In this document: positions 62,039 to 64,000 of the stretch, piece by piece
How positions within the stretch are numbered: position 1 is the first letter of the stretch
Layout of the letters: each line of letters begins with the position of its first letter
Source of the DNA: Bacteroidales bacterium
GTDB taxonomy: Bacteria; Bacteroidota; Bacteroidia; Bacteroidales; UBA3824
Assembly (NCBI GenBank): GCA_017541145.1
Contig: JAFXZT010000134.1
Coordinates: forward strand, 27,505-91,504
DNA: 64,000 nt
Direction of reading: 5' to 3'
The notes under the pieces: generated by a model
What the model saw: only the letters and a program-made list of their open reading frames with translations
What the model was told of the DNA's origin: nothing
Database searches by the model: none
Translations under genes and position numbers: made by a program

Positions 62039-62968
62039 TTATAATCCGTACAATTCTTTTATCCAAGGGATGTAATATTCGGACGTGAATTTGTCTGCAC
62101 CTTTGGAATTGAGATGTCTTTTATTAAAAAAGTATGTGGTATCAGCGCAATAGCTATCTTGGGAAAAATCTGCAAATGGAATACCGTTTTCATCAGATAT
62201 TTTTTTTATGTATTCAATGACTTTTTCTCGTCCTTTTACCATTTTTGTAGCTTCTATATGTTCAGGTGCGTAAACAAAATTAAGCTTGATATTGTTTGAT
62301 TTGCAGACTTTTATGAACTCATACAGGTATTCTATTTCTTCTTGATGAATTGACACTTCTATGTTGTTTATATCTTTTGGAGGATTCCAGTTACTTTTGA
62401 AGGCAACAAATCCCTTTCTTTCAATATCGCTGTTGTTCACATCTGTATTGTTCCAGTTTCTGAAAATGTCTATATAGTATTTTCCATATCTTGCTAAAGG
62501 AATAAGATAATAATGAGTATTGTATCCTTTAAAATGATGTGTGTATGTGTACATATTTCTATTGTAAAGCATATACGGAAACAATTGCCACGGTGACCAA
62601 AGAAATTTTTCGTTGTCTATGGTAAGCCAATCTATTTCTAATGTTATGTATTGTGGCTTTTTACTGCATAATCGAAGATGTTCTAATAATCGTAATAACG
62701 AAATTTCTATCCTAGCGCTACTGAGGCCCAGATTGTAAGCTGATATTTTAAGAGAATCCTCTATAATATGTGAGTTGAAGTGGTTCATTGCCCGAGAACT
62801 ACCGAATATCAGTAAGTCTGCATTAATATTATTGGAATACAGATCTTTCCAACTTGAAAATTCACCACGCGGTTGTGCAAATTTTGAAATTCCTATATCG
62901 AGAATTAGACTAATGGCATATGTTAATAATGTTAGTAATAATATTTTCTTACAAAATTTTTTCATCAT
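62039..62968 (-). CDS. SGNH/GDSL-like membrane-anchored protein paired with MBOAT
   Basis: The protein has one N-terminal membrane helix (about 8-28) and a 280-residue extracytoplasmic domain. LLIFGSSRAMNHF (52-64) looks like the first SGNH block, with the nucleophile-position Ser57 or 58, and SAYNLGLSSARI provides the G/N block. Near the C-terminus the usual D-x-x-H of these proteins reads N282-K-R-H285 in NKRHLNSKGAD. Such proteins adjacent to MBOAT genes act in O-acetylation of polysaccharides (AlgJ/AlgX or PatB type). The gene begins immediately after the MBOAT stop on the minus strand, so the two formed one operon. The Asp-to-Asn change may reduce catalysis. Confidence 0.72.
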   Translation of the reverse strand: MMKKFCKKILLLTLLTYAISLILDIGISKFAQPRGEFSSWKDLYSNNINADLLIFGSSRAMNHFNSHIIEDSLKISAYNLGLSSARIEISLLRLLEHLRLCSKKPQYITLEIDWLTIDNEKFLWSPWQLFPYMLYNRNMYTYTHHFKGYNTHYYLIPLARYGKYYIDIFRNWNNTDVNNSDIERKGFVAFKSNWNPPKDINNIEVSIHQEEIEYLYEFIKVCKSNNIKLNFVYAPEHIEATKMVKGREKVIEYIKKISDENGIPFADFSQDSYCADTTYFFNKRHLNSKGADKFTSEYYIPWIKELYGL

Positions 62969-63877
62969 TTAGAATTGAAAATAAATAAAATCTTGTTTTT
63001 CACCGAAGCTTAGTATAATTGCAATTATTATTGCGTAATACATGCTCCATCTTAATGCTACATTATTGTTAACCAAGAAACTTTGGATGGCATATTGATT
63101 TCTGCGTCCAAACCATTCTATAGTTATAAATATTGTCAATAATATTATTTGCGGTAAATATAGCTCTCTGAATAACAATAATATAGATGCCGGATGTTGA
63201 ATTAAATCTTTTAAGCAATGATATATCACTTTTACGGCTTCTTCCATACTTGTTGCTCTGAAAAATATCCAAGCAAATGTTATTAATGCAAATGTTGTTA
63301 ACATACTTAATAACTCTTTGAAGTTTGGAAATTTTCTGTCTGATGCAACGATGTCAAGATGTTTGCGGTTTTTCTTTCGTATTAATAATGGTAAGAAATA
63401 CAACGCGTTGAGTAACCCCCAAAATATAAATGTCCATCTTGCACCATGCCAAAATCCGGATACTAAATATATTATGAATGTATTTCTGATTACTATTGCT
63501 AATCCGCGTCTGCTTCCACCGAGTGGGATGTAAATATAATCTCTGAACCATGTTGTAAGTGAAATATGCCAACGTCTCCAAAATTCTGCTACATCGCGAC
63601 TAAAATATGGGAAACTAAAGTTTCGCATTAAGTTAAATCCGAATAATCTGGCAGTTCCGATTGCAATGTCAGAGTAACCGGAAAAGTCACAGTAAATTTG
63701 GAATGCAAATAGAACAGAACATATTATTAAGTCAGCACCCGGATATGTGGAATAGTTTTCAAAAAATGGATTTACAAGTTTTGCACAACTGTCAGCTATG
63801 ACAATTTTTTTGAATAAACCCCATAATATTTGTTTCATTCCGTCTACTGCGAGGTAGTAGTGTCTTTCCCTAAAAAA
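62969..63877 (-). pseudogene. MBOAT family O-acyltransferase, 5' end lost
   Basis: This is the C-terminal about 300 residues of an AlgI-type membrane-bound O-acyltransferase, which moves acyl groups across the inner membrane for polysaccharide modification. The coding match starts with the fragment FFRERHYYLAVDG (from about 63877) and continues through MKQILWGLFKK (ATG at 63838). The catalytic His lies in VSGFWHGARWTF; the conserved FRDYIYIPLGGSR and the family ending DFIYFQF are present. Full family members have about 470 residues, so roughly the first 170 are missing. Upstream of 63877 the frame meets a stop at 63899-63901 and DNA with a transposase-like frame begins, so the gene seems interrupted by an insertion sequence. 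A shortened protein from the internal ATG is possible but would lack several membrane helices. Confidence 0.78.
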
Positions 63878-64000
63878 CGTTGACTCACAACATTGAGTTC
63901 AATATGTATAAAGACAAAACCGAAAAACGTCAAAAGTATTACGATGAAGTGATACGTTTGCATTTTGAAAAAGGCTACGGCGAAGACCGTATAGCAAAAA
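63878..64000 (+). mobile_element. Left end of an insertion sequence (partial)
   Basis: From about 63878 the sequence no longer continues the MBOAT gene. A non-coding stretch of about 26 bp (containing TTGACTCACAACATTGAGTT) is followed by a reading frame on the plus strand with a helix-turn-helix look, running off the window. The exact junction and the terminal inverted repeat cannot be fixed without the other end. Confidence 0.6.
63904..64000 (+). CDS. Transposase N-terminus (partial)
   Basis: An ATG at 63904 opens a frame of 32 codons that is cut by the window end. It reads MYKDKTEKRQKYYDEVIRLH and then FEKGYGEDRIAK. The segment from EVIRLHFEKGYG to RIAK has the spacing of the first two helices of a transposase helix-turn-helix domain (recognised in several IS families, in which the text resembles IRLHYEEGxGxRRIAK). 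The family cannot be assigned from so short a piece. It is too short to be judged for codon use. Confidence 0.6.
   Translation, partial: MYKDKTEKRQKYYDEVIRLHFEKGYGEDRIAK

Overview
The window is A+T-rich chromosomal DNA from a member of the Bacteroidota, most likely a Bacteroidales-type anaerobe. The evidence is convergent. Many genes carry the Bacteroidota promoter (TTG about 19 nt upstream of TAnnTTTG) with short leaders. Several secreted proteins have type IX secretion (T9SS) C-terminal domains, and a PorZ-like T9SS protein is present. A surface lipoprotein carries an export signal of the C-x-K-D-D-E kind. IspG is the long form with a central insertion, and there are DUF4834-type and GldM_C proteins. 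Genes are short-spaced, with many bidirectional hairpin terminators between convergent units.

Layout. 1-345: a 43-bp tandem repeat array (7 copies, cut by the window edge) and a terminator. 511-9044: ManC, two A+T-rich cell-envelope proteins of unknown role, a coiled-coil membrane protein followed by an RND-type exporter, and a YqhD-like alcohol dehydrogenase. 9133-11434 (minus): an Rpn-type PD-(D/E)XK nuclease gene followed by a protein ending in GldM_C domains. 12027-17018: a prenyl diphosphate synthase - ruvC - porZ-like operon, then gpmI. 17109-30126 (minus): a GH5 surface lipoprotein, a T9SS cargo protein, ispG - rlmI-like, an O-methyltransferase, tRNA-Glu, a large protein with a degenerate M48-like region, a SiaC-like protein, an acyl-CoA synthetase and a CarboxypepD_reg protein. 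30246-37871 (plus): OmpA lipoprotein, DUF4834, dCMP deaminase, S41 peptidase, HflX, an MlaE/MlaF-type permease-ATPase pair, AhcY.

37957-46308 mixes glycosyltransferases with an M16 peptidase, ProC and riboflavin synthase. 46384-52363 is an accessory, defence-like island: a complete type III restriction-modification pair (Res, Mod), a cluster of palindromic repeats, a YafQ-type toxin-antitoxin pair, and a 1.1-kb gene-free stretch holding an exact-period 86-bp tandem array whose units each carry a long imperfect hairpin. This array is the most unusual object in the window. 52818-55399 encodes an orphan histidine kinase coupled to a four-helix membrane protein of unknown family.

55451-63877 is a surface-polysaccharide locus: GT2 and GT4 glycosyltransferases, a Wzy-like polymerase, a GT32 enzyme, and a divergent SGNH-like/MBOAT acyl-modification pair. 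The MBOAT gene has lost its 5' part. The coding match runs to about 63877, where unrelated DNA begins and, 26 bp further on, a transposase-like reading frame starts (63904, running off the window), so an insertion sequence appears to have split it.

All functional statements rest on reading the sequence and on known family motifs; no database search was run.
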